From: an uncultured Collinsella sp.
GTDB taxonomy: Bacteria > Actinomycetota > Coriobacteriia > Coriobacteriales > Coriobacteriaceae
Reading direction: 5' to 3'
NCBI GenBank assembly: GCA_905199225.1
Contig: CAJKFS010000006.1
Span: forward strand, 9,174 to 73,173
Length of the DNA: 64,000 nucleotides
Shown here in pieces: positions 1 through 7,637 of the stretch. How positions within the stretch are numbered: the stretch's first letter is position 1; every line of letters begins with the position of its first letter. The notes beneath the pieces are model-generated. The model did not search any database and was not told where the DNA came from. It saw only the letters and a list, made by a program, of their open reading frames with translations. The position numbers were made by a program, and so were the translations under genes.

Positions 1-132
1 TCCGCGGAACGCGAGCGACGTCACGTGCGGAAAAACTTCGCCGGTAGCAATGCCAAAATCGTTCACCACGCCGAGCTTTTCGCCGTCGACGTCCAAGACC
101 GGCAATTTGAGCATCTCACTCAGATAATTCAA
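1..132 (-). CDS. PRC-barrel N-terminus, possibly MgtE-like (partial)
   Basis: The 5' end of a minus-strand gene runs off the left edge. I read it from a TTG at 132, preceded by GGGGAG five bases upstream, giving MLNYLSEMLKLPVLDVDGEK and then GVVNDFGIATGEVFP. An in-frame ATG at 114 is an alternative start. The pattern (D-x-D-G-x-x-x-G-x-x-x-D) is typical of a PRC-barrel beta domain. In Coriobacteriia this domain often precedes an MgtE-type magnesium transporter, so that is my best guess, but only 44 codons are visible. The upstream ATGs at 145 and 148 are in another frame and hit a stop quickly. Confidence 0.5.
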   Translation of the reverse strand, partial: MNYLSEMLKLPVLDVDGEKLGVVNDFGIATGEVFPHVTSLAFRG

Positions 133-460
133 TGGTGCTCCCCATCATTATTCCTCCGGACGCGACCGCGCGTGCGGCGTCCGGGGGCTTCTGGATATGT
201 ATACGCATGCGCGGGCGGCACGCCGCTCGACGCTTACACCCCGTGCATGCGCAGAAAGCACCTGCATGGGGTCATCGACTGTATGGTCGAGGTTTGGATT
301 TCACCTGTAACCTTTCTCTTGACCCTCATTAACCGCAGTAACTATAGCATCAGCATCGCCCTGCGGCATCGAATTTATGCGCTGCACATTGCAGGCATAC
401 CAAACGCTGACGCATCCGTGACATAGTCATTGGGGACGTTCTTAAATGACTACCCAATAA
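133..460. other. Intergenic region with hairpins, no gene seen
   Basis: These 328 bases lie between the start of the left-edge gene and the 3' end of the deacetylase-like gene. On the minus strand, which is the leader of the left-edge gene, there is a GC-rich hairpin at about 156-183 (GGACGC/GCGTCC) and another at about 240-270 built from CCCCATGCA and its partner. I compared it by eye with the M-box magnesium riboswitch and found no convincing match. The short open frames here have no coding character. Confidence 0.5.
424..452. repeat. 29-bp dyad repeat, GGGGACGTTCTT core, copy 1
   Basis: The sequence starts TAGTCATTGGGGACG and ends TTAAATGACTA, so eight to nine bases at each end are complementary. 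An identical 29-bp copy occurs at 8928-8956. Both sit immediately 3' of a minus-strand gene. Related GGGGACAG-type palindromes occur at 46743-46811 and elsewhere. They resemble REP elements associated with Y1 (RAYT) transposases; that link is inference. Confidence 0.75.
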
Positions 461-1867
461 CTACTCTGTGGTGTCGTCGTCCTCGGCAAGTTGGGGGAAC
501 ACGGCGTCCTTGGGCATGGCGGCCTTCGTCAGCGAGGTGAGCTTTTTGCTCAGCGACGTGTCCGTCTTGACCAGGTCGCTAAGCGTCACGATCTTGTAGC
601 CGTCGGCAATGAGGCCGTCGATAATCTGCGGCAGCGCCTCGAGCGTCTGCTCGGCGCATTCGTCTCTATCGGTGAGCAGCACGATATTGCCCGGCGTCAC
701 CGAATCGAGCACCGTCGAGACCTGCTCGTCGGCACCGTTGAGCAGCCAGTCGCCCGAGTCAATATTCCACGAGACCACGGCGGAGACCAGGTCCATCGCA
801 TCAATCCAGTTTTGCTCGTCAAAGGCAGCGTAGGGAGCACGCAGCAGCATCGTCTTCACGCCGGTCGCCGACTTAATCGCATCGGTGCCTTTCGTGATCT
901 GTTCGCGTACCGCCTCACGGTCCTGACCCTTGAGCGAATCATCGCTGTAGCTGTTGGATCCGATCTCGCACCCGGCATCGACAATCGCCTTGGCCGTGGC
1001 AGGCGAGGCCTCGGCCGCATCGCCCGAAAGGAAGAACGTCGCGGTGACGCCCTTTTCCTTGAGCACCTGCAAGATCTGCTTGGTAGCGCCGCTCGGACCC
1101 TCGTCAAACGTCAGCGCCACGTACTTTTTGTTGCCCTTGGGCGCCACACTGGCGCACGCAACAACGCAATCGGTGGCGGGCACGACCTCGCCGCGGTCTT
1201 GCGTCTTGCCCGACTGCTCACCAACCCACACCTCGGAGCGGCCCTGGACACCCCACGTCTGCACATACTCGATAGCGCCCGTGCCCTCGACCTTGAGCTT
1301 GGGCTCGATAACCGCAGCCTGAACCTCGTGCTTCTCGTAGGTGTTACGGCCATCCTTGACCGTCACCTTCTCGCCGCCCTCAAGTTCGCGGCTATCCCAT
1401 TTGCCCTGCTTCACGCGCTTGCCGTCGACCTTCACCGACAGCTTTTCGCCCCCATGGCGCTTGAGCACGCTGTCATCGACGGCCAGCAGGTCGCCTGCGT
1501 CGTAGGTGTCAGTCAAATCCTGTTCGTCGATGAGATTCTGCAGCGTAGAGCCCACGCGCACCGCGGTCTTCTGGCCGTTGAGTTCCACGTCCACGCTGCG
1601 GTTGACGTAGCCCACGACGGCAGCGATAAACAACACGAGTGCGCAACCCACGGCGATGAGCGCATAGGGCAGGCGAGACGAACGACGGGGTGTGCGGCTG
1701 TTGCCGATGCGCGCGCTGCGATCGCTAAAGCCGCGGCTATGGTTGAGGTACATCGCGCCGGGCTTACGGTGACGCTTGCACTGACCGCTGGGCAGCTGCC
1801 CCAGATCGCGGCGCACCGTCGGACGCGTACCCGAACGCCCGTTTAAGTTGGATCCGTTTTGGCGCAT
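461..1867 (-). CDS. NodB-like polysaccharide deacetylase, probably inactive
   Basis: This 468-residue protein has a basic cytoplasmic N-terminus, one membrane segment (about residues 66-88), a beta-rich extracellular region and a C-terminal NodB fold (about 245-440). Family enzymes deacetylate cell-wall glycans using a metal held by one Asp and two His. Here motif 1 reads TFDEGPS (D255, E256 instead of DD). The H-x3-H metal motif is replaced by N305 and D309 in GSNSYSDD. Motif 3 is RAPYA, and the motif 5 His is T399 in IVLLTD. The fold is recognisable but the metal site is largely gone, so I expect a binding or structural role. The start follows GGGGGAGGG by six bases. Confidence 0.8.
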   Translation of the reverse strand: MRQNGSNLNGRSGTRPTVRRDLGQLPSGQCKRHRKPGAMYLNHSRGFSDRSARIGNSRTPRRSSRLPYALIAVGCALVLFIAAVVGYVNRSVDVELNGQKTAVRVGSTLQNLIDEQDLTDTYDAGDLLAVDDSVLKRHGGEKLSVKVDGKRVKQGKWDSRELEGGEKVTVKDGRNTYEKHEVQAAVIEPKLKVEGTGAIEYVQTWGVQGRSEVWVGEQSGKTQDRGEVVPATDCVVACASVAPKGNKKYVALTFDEGPSGATKQILQVLKEKGVTATFFLSGDAAEASPATAKAIVDAGCEIGSNSYSDDSLKGQDREAVREQITKGTDAIKSATGVKTMLLRAPYAAFDEQNWIDAMDLVSAVVSWNIDSGDWLLNGADEQVSTVLDSVTPGNIVLLTDRDECAEQTLEALPQIIDGLIADGYKIVTLSDLVKTDTSLSKKLTSLTKAAMPKDAVFPQLAEDDDTTE

Positions 1868-1888
1868 GTGCCCTCCCCCATAAACACA

Positions 1889-1918
1889 GCAAGCCGGAGC
1901 AACAGGTCTCCGGCTTGC
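1889..1918 (-). terminator. Hairpin between PRC-barrel gene and deacetylase
   Basis: A perfect 11-bp stem (GCAAGCCGGAG/CTCCGGCTTGC) with an eight-base loop lies between the PRC-barrel stop and the deacetylase start. It is followed on the minus strand only by TGTGTTTATG, so the U-tract is weak. It may be a terminator, an attenuator or a processing site. Confidence 0.5.
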
Positions 1919-1939
1919 CTCCCATCATTTGGTACGTCG

Positions 1940-2695
1940 CTATTTTGTAGCTTTTGACGAGCTTCCGCTCGCCTTTTGGTATTCGTCCTTAAAGGCCTTG
2001 AACATGCCGCGCGTCTTGCCGAGCTGCTTGCCCAGTGCGCGACTGCCCTTGTCCACGGCAACCGATCCCTTGTCGTCGAGCACCTTGGCGCCTTTTTTGA
2101 CCTTGTCGCTCACCACGATGCTGGCCTCGGCGGCCTTGGCAGCCGCACCGCCCGAATACCCAAGCGACTTGACCTCGTCCGAGACGACCATCGCGCCGTT
2201 CTCGTAGCCGCGCAGCATCGTCGGCGGCACCTGCGTGTCACCAACCAAAACACTCGAAGCAGCACCGGCGGTCACATAGAATGCCTGCACGATGCCCGAG
2301 CGTGGCTTGAACTCAACGTCCGAGCAATAGCCCACGACGTCGCCCGATTCCGTGCGCACGTCCATACCGACCCAGATGATGCAATCGTCCAGGTTAATGT
2401 CAAGGCGCTTGGCGGCGGCGGCATCGTACGTGTCCCTGACGTCATCGACCGCAATGGCGCCCTCGTAGACACCAATGGCGTCGAGCGCTACGAATCGATC
2501 GGGGCGCTCGATCATGCCCGCGATATCGGACTGGCGGACCATAAAGCCGACCACGCGCGTACCGCCCGGGGTAAAGACCGGAAAGTGAATCTTTCCGAGC
2601 TTTTTAGGGCTGCGCGGCGTGCCGTCCTTTTTGGTGCGCTTGTCCTCGGTAGGCTTGCGATAGATCTTGGCGCCGACAAAATCCCCGGCGCGCAT
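1940..2695 (-). CDS. PRC-barrel domain protein
   Basis: A 251-residue protein of unknown function with two PRC-barrel-like beta modules: about residues 5-95 (KIHFPVFTPGGTRVVGFMV) and about 105-165 (VGMDVRTESGDVVGYCSDV). A lysine- and alanine-rich tail follows (about 180-251). PRC-barrels occur in RNA-processing, photosynthetic and membrane-associated proteins, so function cannot be read from the domain. The start ATG overlaps the stop of the upstream YtxH gene (TAATG), which implies translational coupling and a shared role, perhaps at the envelope. No signal peptide or membrane segment is visible. Confidence 0.75.
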   Translation of the reverse strand: MRAGDFVGAKIYRKPTEDKRTKKDGTPRSPKKLGKIHFPVFTPGGTRVVGFMVRQSDIAGMIERPDRFVALDAIGVYEGAIAVDDVRDTYDAAAAKRLDINLDDCIIWVGMDVRTESGDVVGYCSDVEFKPRSGIVQAFYVTAGAASSVLVGDTQVPPTMLRGYENGAMVVSDEVKSLGYSGGAAAKAAEASIVVSDKVKKGAKVLDDKGSVAVDKGSRALGKQLGKTRGMFKAFKDEYQKASGSSSKATK

Positions 2696-3084
2696 TATGC
2701 CTCGGTCGAGGGCTCCGCAGCCTCGGTATCAGCCTCGACGGCGTTCTCGACCACGACGTCGGCGGCGGGCGTCACGTTGCCGCCCGAAATGGCGTCGTTG
2801 AGCTGCTCGCGCAGCTGGTCCATGCGCTCGCGGGCCAGGTCGACCTTGGCGCGCAGGTCGTCGGTCTTGGCGTCGACCATCGGGCCAAAGTCATTCACCG
2901 CAGCACGGGCCTCCTCGGCGCTGTGCTCGTAGGTGTCGCGCATATTGTCCCAGACGTCGTTGGCGATATCGGCAGCCATGGCGCGAGTCTCGGCGCCCGA
3001 GCGCGGGGCCAAGGCAACGCCGACAATAGCGCCGGCAGCGGCACCAAAAAGTGCGCCGGAGACAAAGCTGAAAGTCTTACCCAT
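2695..3084 (-). CDS. YtxH-like small membrane-associated protein
   Basis: About 129 residues. The N-terminus has a glycine/alanine-rich hydrophobic stretch (FVSGALFGAAAGAIVGVALA) followed at once by APRSG, the YtxH/gas-vesicle-like signature. After that come an amphipathic helical region (about 35-105) and an acidic, alanine-rich tail. YtxH-type proteins are small stress- or envelope-associated proteins of uncertain function. I prefer the ATG at 3084 because AGGAGAGG then sits seven bases upstream; the ATG at 3090 would be only one base from it. It is the first gene of a two-gene unit with the PRC-barrel gene. Confidence 0.75.
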   Translation of the reverse strand: MGKTFSFVSGALFGAAAGAIVGVALAPRSGAETRAMAADIANDVWDNMRDTYEHSAEEARAAVNDFGPMVDAKTDDLRAKVDLARERMDQLREQLNDAISGGNVTPAADVVVENAVEADTEAAEPSTEA

Positions 3085-3220
3085 GATCATTCCTCTCCTG
3101 CGGGCACGTCGGTGCCCACCGTTTGAATGCTATCCATTATACCCGCAGCGCATCACTTGCCGCTCCGCTCATCTGCGTACGGCAAAGGCGCAGGTACGTG
3201 ATGGTGATAAACGCGCAGGC

Positions 3221-4039
3221 CTACTCCTGAGGCATAGCCGGCATGGCCACCGTGGCACCCGGGTCCTCGCCGGCGCCGTCCACGAGCGGCAGGCCGCCCT
3301 CATGCGCAGGTCCTGCCGGAACCGTCGCCGCACCGCCAAAGACGGCAGCGGAGGCCTCGTGGTTCTCGGCAACCGCGCCCTCGGTATCAATCGCCACCTG
3401 GGGCTCGTCGTCAAAGTTGGGGACGCCCTGGGGCTCGGCGGTCGCATCGGCAACGGGCTCGGCGTCGACCGGCACATCGCCCTCGTCAGCGCCTTCGTCC
3501 TCGGCAGCATCTTCGCCGTTCGCAGCGGCGACGGCCTCGTGAGGATCCTTGCCCTCGGCCTCGGCGCGCATGCCCAGCACCAGGTTGCGCAGGCCCGCAA
3601 CCGTGCCTTCCACGTCGGGGGCAGGCTGGTCGGCGTGCAGGTACGCCCAGTCCATCATAAAGGTGGCCGACGACAGCGCACCGATGGCCAGTGCGTCGTC
3701 GGGACACGAAAGCTCGACCTCAAAGACACGCTCGTCATGCTCGCTTACGCGCGTGCGGCCGCACGAGATGCTACCGGCAAGACCGGTCTCGTTCATGAGC
3801 TCGACCGTCACGTGCTCCAGCAGATGGCAGAGCTCGGTCTGACCCATGCAGTCCTGGAACTCACGGCCGGAATCGCCCAGGCACAGGTGCTTGGCAATCG
3901 CCGGCACCAGGTAGTACACGCGCGCCGTGGCCTCGATGTCCTCCGAGGTCATGAGCGGCATGCCGGGGTTCACCAGCACATGCGCGCAGATCTTGTCCTC
4001 ACTGACGGTGACCTTAAGGATGTTGAACAGGCCTGCCAT
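3221..4039 (-). CDS. Orphan cyanophycin synthetase-like N-terminal domain
   Basis: A 272-residue protein. Residues about 60-130 carry CHLLEHVTVELMNETG, then CGRTRV, then VFEVELSCPDDALAIGAL. This order matches the N-terminal domain of cyanophycin synthetase (CphA), where an EHVALELQ-type helix is followed by GRTR and a VVFEYE-type strand. The ATP-grasp and Mur-ligase domains of CphA are absent. The rest (about 150-272) is acidic and rich in A, E, D, G and P, and probably disordered. No catalytic role can be assigned. It is transcribed with the CNNM gene immediately upstream (24-bp gap); a GGGGAG site precedes the ATG. Confidence 0.55.
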   Translation of the reverse strand: MAGLFNILKVTVSEDKICAHVLVNPGMPLMTSEDIEATARVYYLVPAIAKHLCLGDSGREFQDCMGQTELCHLLEHVTVELMNETGLAGSISCGRTRVSEHDERVFEVELSCPDDALAIGALSSATFMMDWAYLHADQPAPDVEGTVAGLRNLVLGMRAEAEGKDPHEAVAAANGEDAAEDEGADEGDVPVDAEPVADATAEPQGVPNFDDEPQVAIDTEGAVAENHEASAAVFGGAATVPAGPAHEGGLPLVDGAGEDPGATVAMPAMPQE

Positions 4040-4063
4040 AACTCTCCCCTACTCTTCCTTGCC

Positions 4064-5437
4064 CTACTCGTCGCCGTCGTGCGGATTCGCGGAACCCGCA
4101 CCCGACGTCGTCGGCTCGTCTACCGAAGACTCGGAATCCTTCTTATCGGTTTCGACCGGAGCGATCACGCGAATGAGCGAGATGCGCTGGCCACGCATCG
4201 ACTGCACCTTAAACTTGTACCCCGCAACCTCAAACACCTCTCCGATGTCGGGCACCGAGTCGCAAAGCTCCAAAATCCAGCCGGCGATGGTCTCATAATC
4301 ATCGCTTTCCTCGAGCGGCCAACCAAGCTCAATCGCGTCATCGCACGAAAAACGCCCATCGACGAGCCACTCGCGGCGCGAAAGGCGCGTGAGATACTTG
4401 TTGTCGGGGTCGAACTCGTCCTCGATCTCGCCGACGATCTCCTCGACGATGTCCTCGATGGTGATGATGCCGGCCGTGCCGCCGTACTCATCCACGACGA
4501 CCACGATCTGGTCGTGCGAGGTCTGCATCTCGGACAGCAGCGGCAGGATGTCCTTGGTGTCGGGCACAAAGGTGGCGTCGCGCAAAAAGCCGGCGATGGG
4601 CTGGTCGCCCTTGCCATCGAGCGCGGGCTGGATCAGGTCCTTGATGTGCGCGATGCCCGCGACGTTGTCGGGGTCCTCGTGATAGACGGGGATGCGGCTG
4701 AAGCCGGTCTGGCGCATGGTGGACAACACGTCGGCGACCGTCTCGTCGTCCTCGCACATGGTGGTGTCCACGCGCGGCACCATGACCTCGCGGGCAACGG
4801 TGTCGCCCAGGTCAAAGATCTCGTGGATCATACGCTTTTCCTCGTCGAGCAGGTCGTCCTGCTCCGAGACCATGTACTTGATCTCTTCTTCCGAGACGTT
4901 CTGACGGTCGTCGGCACTCTTGATGCGCAGGATGCGGGCCAGGCCATCGGAACAAGCGCCAGTCAGCCACACGAGCGGACGGGCGATCTTTTGGAAAAAC
5001 GACAACGGTCCCACGACCTGCTTGGACACACCCTCGGCATTGGCCAGGCCGATGCGCTTGGGCACAAGCTCGCCAATCACGATGGACACGAAAGCGACCG
5101 CGACGGTGATGATGACCGGTGCCAGGCCGCGTGCGATGGCGGAGAGCGGCGCGATGCCAAAGCTCATGAGCCACGTGGCGAGCGGGTCGGACAGGCTCGT
5201 CGAGGCAACGGCGGACGAGGCGAAGCCCACGAGCGTGATGGCGACCTGGATGGTGGCGAGCAGCTGGTCGGAGTCGGCAGCCAGCTTAATGGCACGCTCG
5301 GCGCGCTTGTCGCCTTCCTCGGCCTCGTGCTCCAGCACGGCGCGCTTGGCCGTGGTGAGCGCCATCTCGGACATAGAAAAGTAGCCGTTGATGAGGGTCA
5401 AAACGAGAGTGGTGATAAGGGAGATGGTTATGTCCAT
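4064..5437 (-). CDS. CNNM/CorC (HlyC) family membrane protein
   Basis: 457 residues. An N-terminal DUF21/CNNM transmembrane domain (about 1-190, starting ITISLITTLVLTLINGYFSM, with GELVPKRIG) is followed by a CBS pair (about 205-325, REVMVPRVD and GIAHIKDLI). A CorC_HlyC transporter-associated domain comes next (about 345-425, from VDGRFSCDDAIELG), then an acidic tail. CNNM/CorC proteins are implicated in Mg2+ or Na+ efflux; older annotations call them hemolysins. It sits two genes from a possible MgtE gene, which fits Mg homeostasis, but nothing in the sequence proves the substrate. The ribosome-binding site is weak. Confidence 0.88.
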   Translation of the reverse strand: MDITISLITTLVLTLINGYFSMSEMALTTAKRAVLEHEAEEGDKRAERAIKLAADSDQLLATIQVAITLVGFASSAVASTSLSDPLATWLMSFGIAPLSAIARGLAPVIITVAVAFVSIVIGELVPKRIGLANAEGVSKQVVGPLSFFQKIARPLVWLTGACSDGLARILRIKSADDRQNVSEEEIKYMVSEQDDLLDEEKRMIHEIFDLGDTVAREVMVPRVDTTMCEDDETVADVLSTMRQTGFSRIPVYHEDPDNVAGIAHIKDLIQPALDGKGDQPIAGFLRDATFVPDTKDILPLLSEMQTSHDQIVVVVDEYGGTAGIITIEDIVEEIVGEIEDEFDPDNKYLTRLSRREWLVDGRFSCDDAIELGWPLEESDDYETIAGWILELCDSVPDIGEVFEVAGYKFKVQSMRGQRISLIRVIAPVETDKKDSESSVDEPTTSGAGSANPHDGDE

Positions 5438-5551
5438 CGGGAGTTTCTCGAACCTCCAAGATTCGGGACGTTAGGTAGTAAGCGTAGGTGACGGATAGGG
5501 CAGTTGCGCCCGGCGGCCGCTCGGATGGGCCCGCGGGCACAGACGCGATCG

Positions 5552-6235
5552 CTAGATTACGAAGAGGATCACCGCCATGAACTGGAAGATACTGCCGGCG
5601 AGCACCCACAAGTGAAACACACTGTGCAGGTAACGCACGTTTTTGGCGATGTAGAACGGCACGCCCACGGTGTAGCACACGCCGCCGACAGCGAGCAGAG
5701 CAAGTGCCACGGAGTTGAGCAGCGACACGAGCTCGGGCAGCTTAAAGACGACGAGCCAGCCCATCAGCAGATAGACCAGGCCGCTTACCCAATGCGGCTG
5801 GCGCTCGCGCAAAAAACACTCGAGGGCGATCCCGACGATGGCGATGGCCCATACGGCAAAAAACAGCACGGGACCACCGTCGTTTGCCAGCGTAATGAGG
5901 CAAAACGGCGTATAGCTGCCGGCAATGAGCAGATAGATACAGCTGTGGTCGATAATGCGGAACACGCGCTTGGCGCCCGCGGGCTGAATCGCATGGTAGA
6001 GCGTGGAGGCAAGGTATTCGAGGATAATGCTGACACCATAGACAATCGCCGCGGCCATGTGGGCCGGGCCTCCGCCGCGCAGGGCAGCGAATACGATCAG
6101 GAGCACCAGGCCCGCGATACCCAGCAGGCAGCCGACACCATGGGTGACGGAGTTCATGATCTCCTCGCCCACCGTGTACTGCAGAACGGCCGCGGCCTTA
6201 GGTCGCGGCTTGGAACTGTCGCTCGAATCGGACAT
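5552..6235 (-). CDS. Hemolysin III / PAQR family membrane protein
   Basis: About 227 residues with seven predicted membrane segments. It shows the family hallmarks: GEEIMNSVTHGVG near the N-terminus, SIILEYLASTLYHA after TM2, and a HLWVLAGSIFQF motif near the end. These conserved Ser, Asp/Glu and His residues form the PAQR/TrhA metal site. Bacterial members are linked to membrane-fluidity homeostasis rather than proven haemolysis. I chose the ATG at 6235 because GGAGG lies about ten bases upstream; the longer TTG start at 6253 would overlap that site. It is apparently monocistronic. Confidence 0.88.
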   Translation of the reverse strand: MSDSSDSSKPRPKAAAVLQYTVGEEIMNSVTHGVGCLLGIAGLVLLIVFAALRGGGPAHMAAAIVYGVSIILEYLASTLYHAIQPAGAKRVFRIIDHSCIYLLIAGSYTPFCLITLANDGGPVLFFAVWAIAIVGIALECFLRERQPHWVSGLVYLLMGWLVVFKLPELVSLLNSVALALLAVGGVCYTVGVPFYIAKNVRYLHSVFHLWVLAGSIFQFMAVILFVI

Positions 6236-6342
6236 GCCGGTTACATCCTCCAACGTAAATAGTTCTCAACACTATATCAAAGCGTCTAGGTACGTGCGAA
6301 ATTTGCACCATACGTGACCCTTTGTTTACCCATTCTTTGCTT

Positions 6343-6401
6343 GTTGACGCATCAACGGTGAACATCCATAATGCGCTTCGTTTAATTGTTGACGCATTAA
6401 C
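6343..6401 (+). promoter_or_regulatory. Promoter with two palindromic operators
   Basis: Two near-identical 14-bp dyads, GTTGACGCATCAAC (6343-6356) and GTTGACGCATTAAC (6388-6401), lie 45 bp apart centre to centre. The first contains a -35-like TTGACG (6345-6350). A -10-like CATAAT (6367-6372) follows after a 16-bp spacer, and the second dyad lies between the -10 and the ribosome-binding site GAGGAGAAGG. This geometry fits a dimeric repressor (MarR- or TetR-like) blocking the hydrolase promoter. The regulator is not adjacent. Confidence 0.7.
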
Positions 6402-6421
6402 ATCTTAGAGGAGAAGGCCGC

Positions 6422-7387
6422 ATGGACCAAAGCTCAGATCACCATCGAAAACTTAAGATAGCCGGTGTTATTGCGCTGGTGCTCGTTGTCGCGCTGCTCG
6501 GTTTTACCGGCAACTTTCTGTTCGACTTTGCCCTGAACCCTCGCGCCCCCTACACCATGAAGATGATGCAGGACGGCAAGGACGCCGAAAAGGGCGAGCA
6601 GATTGACGCCGAGGAGGGCGAGGCACGGGCGTGGTTTAAGGAAAACCGCGAAAGCAGCAGCCTCACCGCGGACGACGGGACCGAGCTTGCCGCCTGGTAT
6701 TTTGCTGCGTCGGAGAGCACGCACGACTACGCCGTCTGCCTGCATGGATATACCAACGAGCCCATCGGTATGGCCCGATACGTCAAGCGATTCCACGACC
6801 GCGGCATGAACGTGCTCGCACCTGCCGCCCGCGCCCACGAGCGTTCCGGCGGTGGCTACATCGGCATGGGCTGGCCCGAGCGACTCGACATCGTCGCATG
6901 GATCGAGCAAATCGTTCAGGCTGACCCCGAGGCGCGCATCATGGTCTTTGGCGAGTCGATGGGTGCGGCAACCGCCATGAACGTCGCGGGGGAATCTCTG
7001 CCCGCAAACGTGAAATGCATTATCGAGGACTGCGGTTATACAAGTGTTTGGGACGAGTTTTCTCTGCAGCTCAAGGACGTGTTCGGCCTGCCCAGCTTTC
7101 CCTTGCTCGACGTAGCAAACCTGGTATGCAACGTGCGCGCGGGCTACGACTTTCATAAGGCGAGCAGTGTGGAGTAACTCAGACACGCGACGGTTCCCAT
7201 GCTGTTTATCCACGGCGACCAGGACACCTTTGTGCCGTACGACATGCTCGGCCAAAACTACGACGCGTGCGCCAGCAAGGTCAAGCAAAAGCTCACCATC
7301 CACGGCGCCACCCACGCCAAGAGCGCGCAAGTCGACCCCGAGCTCTACTGGAATACGGTCGACGACTTCCTCGATAGGAATTTTTAG
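6422..7387 (+). pseudogene. Alpha/beta hydrolase interrupted by an in-frame stop
   Basis: The reading frame encodes a 321-codon lipid- or peptide-type alpha/beta hydrolase with an N-terminal membrane anchor (about 10-35). It has a GESMGAA nucleophile elbow (S179), then HGDQD (D266) and ATHAKS (H298) to complete the triad. Codon 252 is TAA at 7175-7177, where the context SVE-stop-LRHATVP suggests an ancestral CAA (Gln). The same frame stays open to 7387 with full homology-like content, so this is one nonsense change, not a frameshift. The 251-residue product would lack Asp and His and should be inactive. Restart at ATG 7199 would give only the last 62 residues. Confidence 0.85.
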
Positions 7388-7424
7388 GAGAATAGTACGG
7401 TTTACTTGTCTATCTGACCCCCCG

Positions 7425-7555
7425 TTTTAGAAGTGCGGGGAAAATCGCGCGAAGCCCGACCAGACCACAGTTTTACCAACAATTTATCAGGGGTTTTGTT
7501 GTCAAAAAACGGTTTGTGGTCGGTGGTATTCGATTTTTCACCGCACTTCTGAAAA
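7425..7555. repeat. 131-bp nested palindrome
   Basis: The outer arms are TTTTAGAAGTGCGG and CCGCACTTCTGAAAA. Inside, CGACCAGACCACA pairs imperfectly with TGTGGTCGG, so the element is a palindrome within a palindrome. It lies between two convergent genes. I saw no other copy in this window. The architecture resembles the 154-bp elements near 14.3-15.0 kb, but the sequence is different. Confidence 0.7.
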
Positions 7556-7592
7556 ACCGCCCGCAAGCGCTGTGCTCACGGGCGGCTTTTGC
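7556..7592 (-). terminator. Terminator of the DUF362 ferredoxin gene
   Basis: On the minus strand GCCGCCCGTGAGC pairs with GCTTGCGGGCGG, followed by TTTTTC. It lies 45 bases after the DUF362 stop codon and forms a good intrinsic terminator. Confidence 0.8.
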
Positions 7593-7637
7593 TCAACTTA
7601 CGCTACAAATGCGCTTGTTTTGTCCAATAGCTAGACG

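Noticed and set aside
133..460. Magnesium (M-box) riboswitch before a possible MgtE gene
   Set aside because: The leader has hairpins, but I could not match the conserved M-box loops and pairing.
2933..5491. An 852-codon open frame on the plus strand
   Set aside because: It runs antisense to the YtxH, CphA-like and CNNM genes, all of which have recognisable families. Long antisense frames are a by-product of high GC content.
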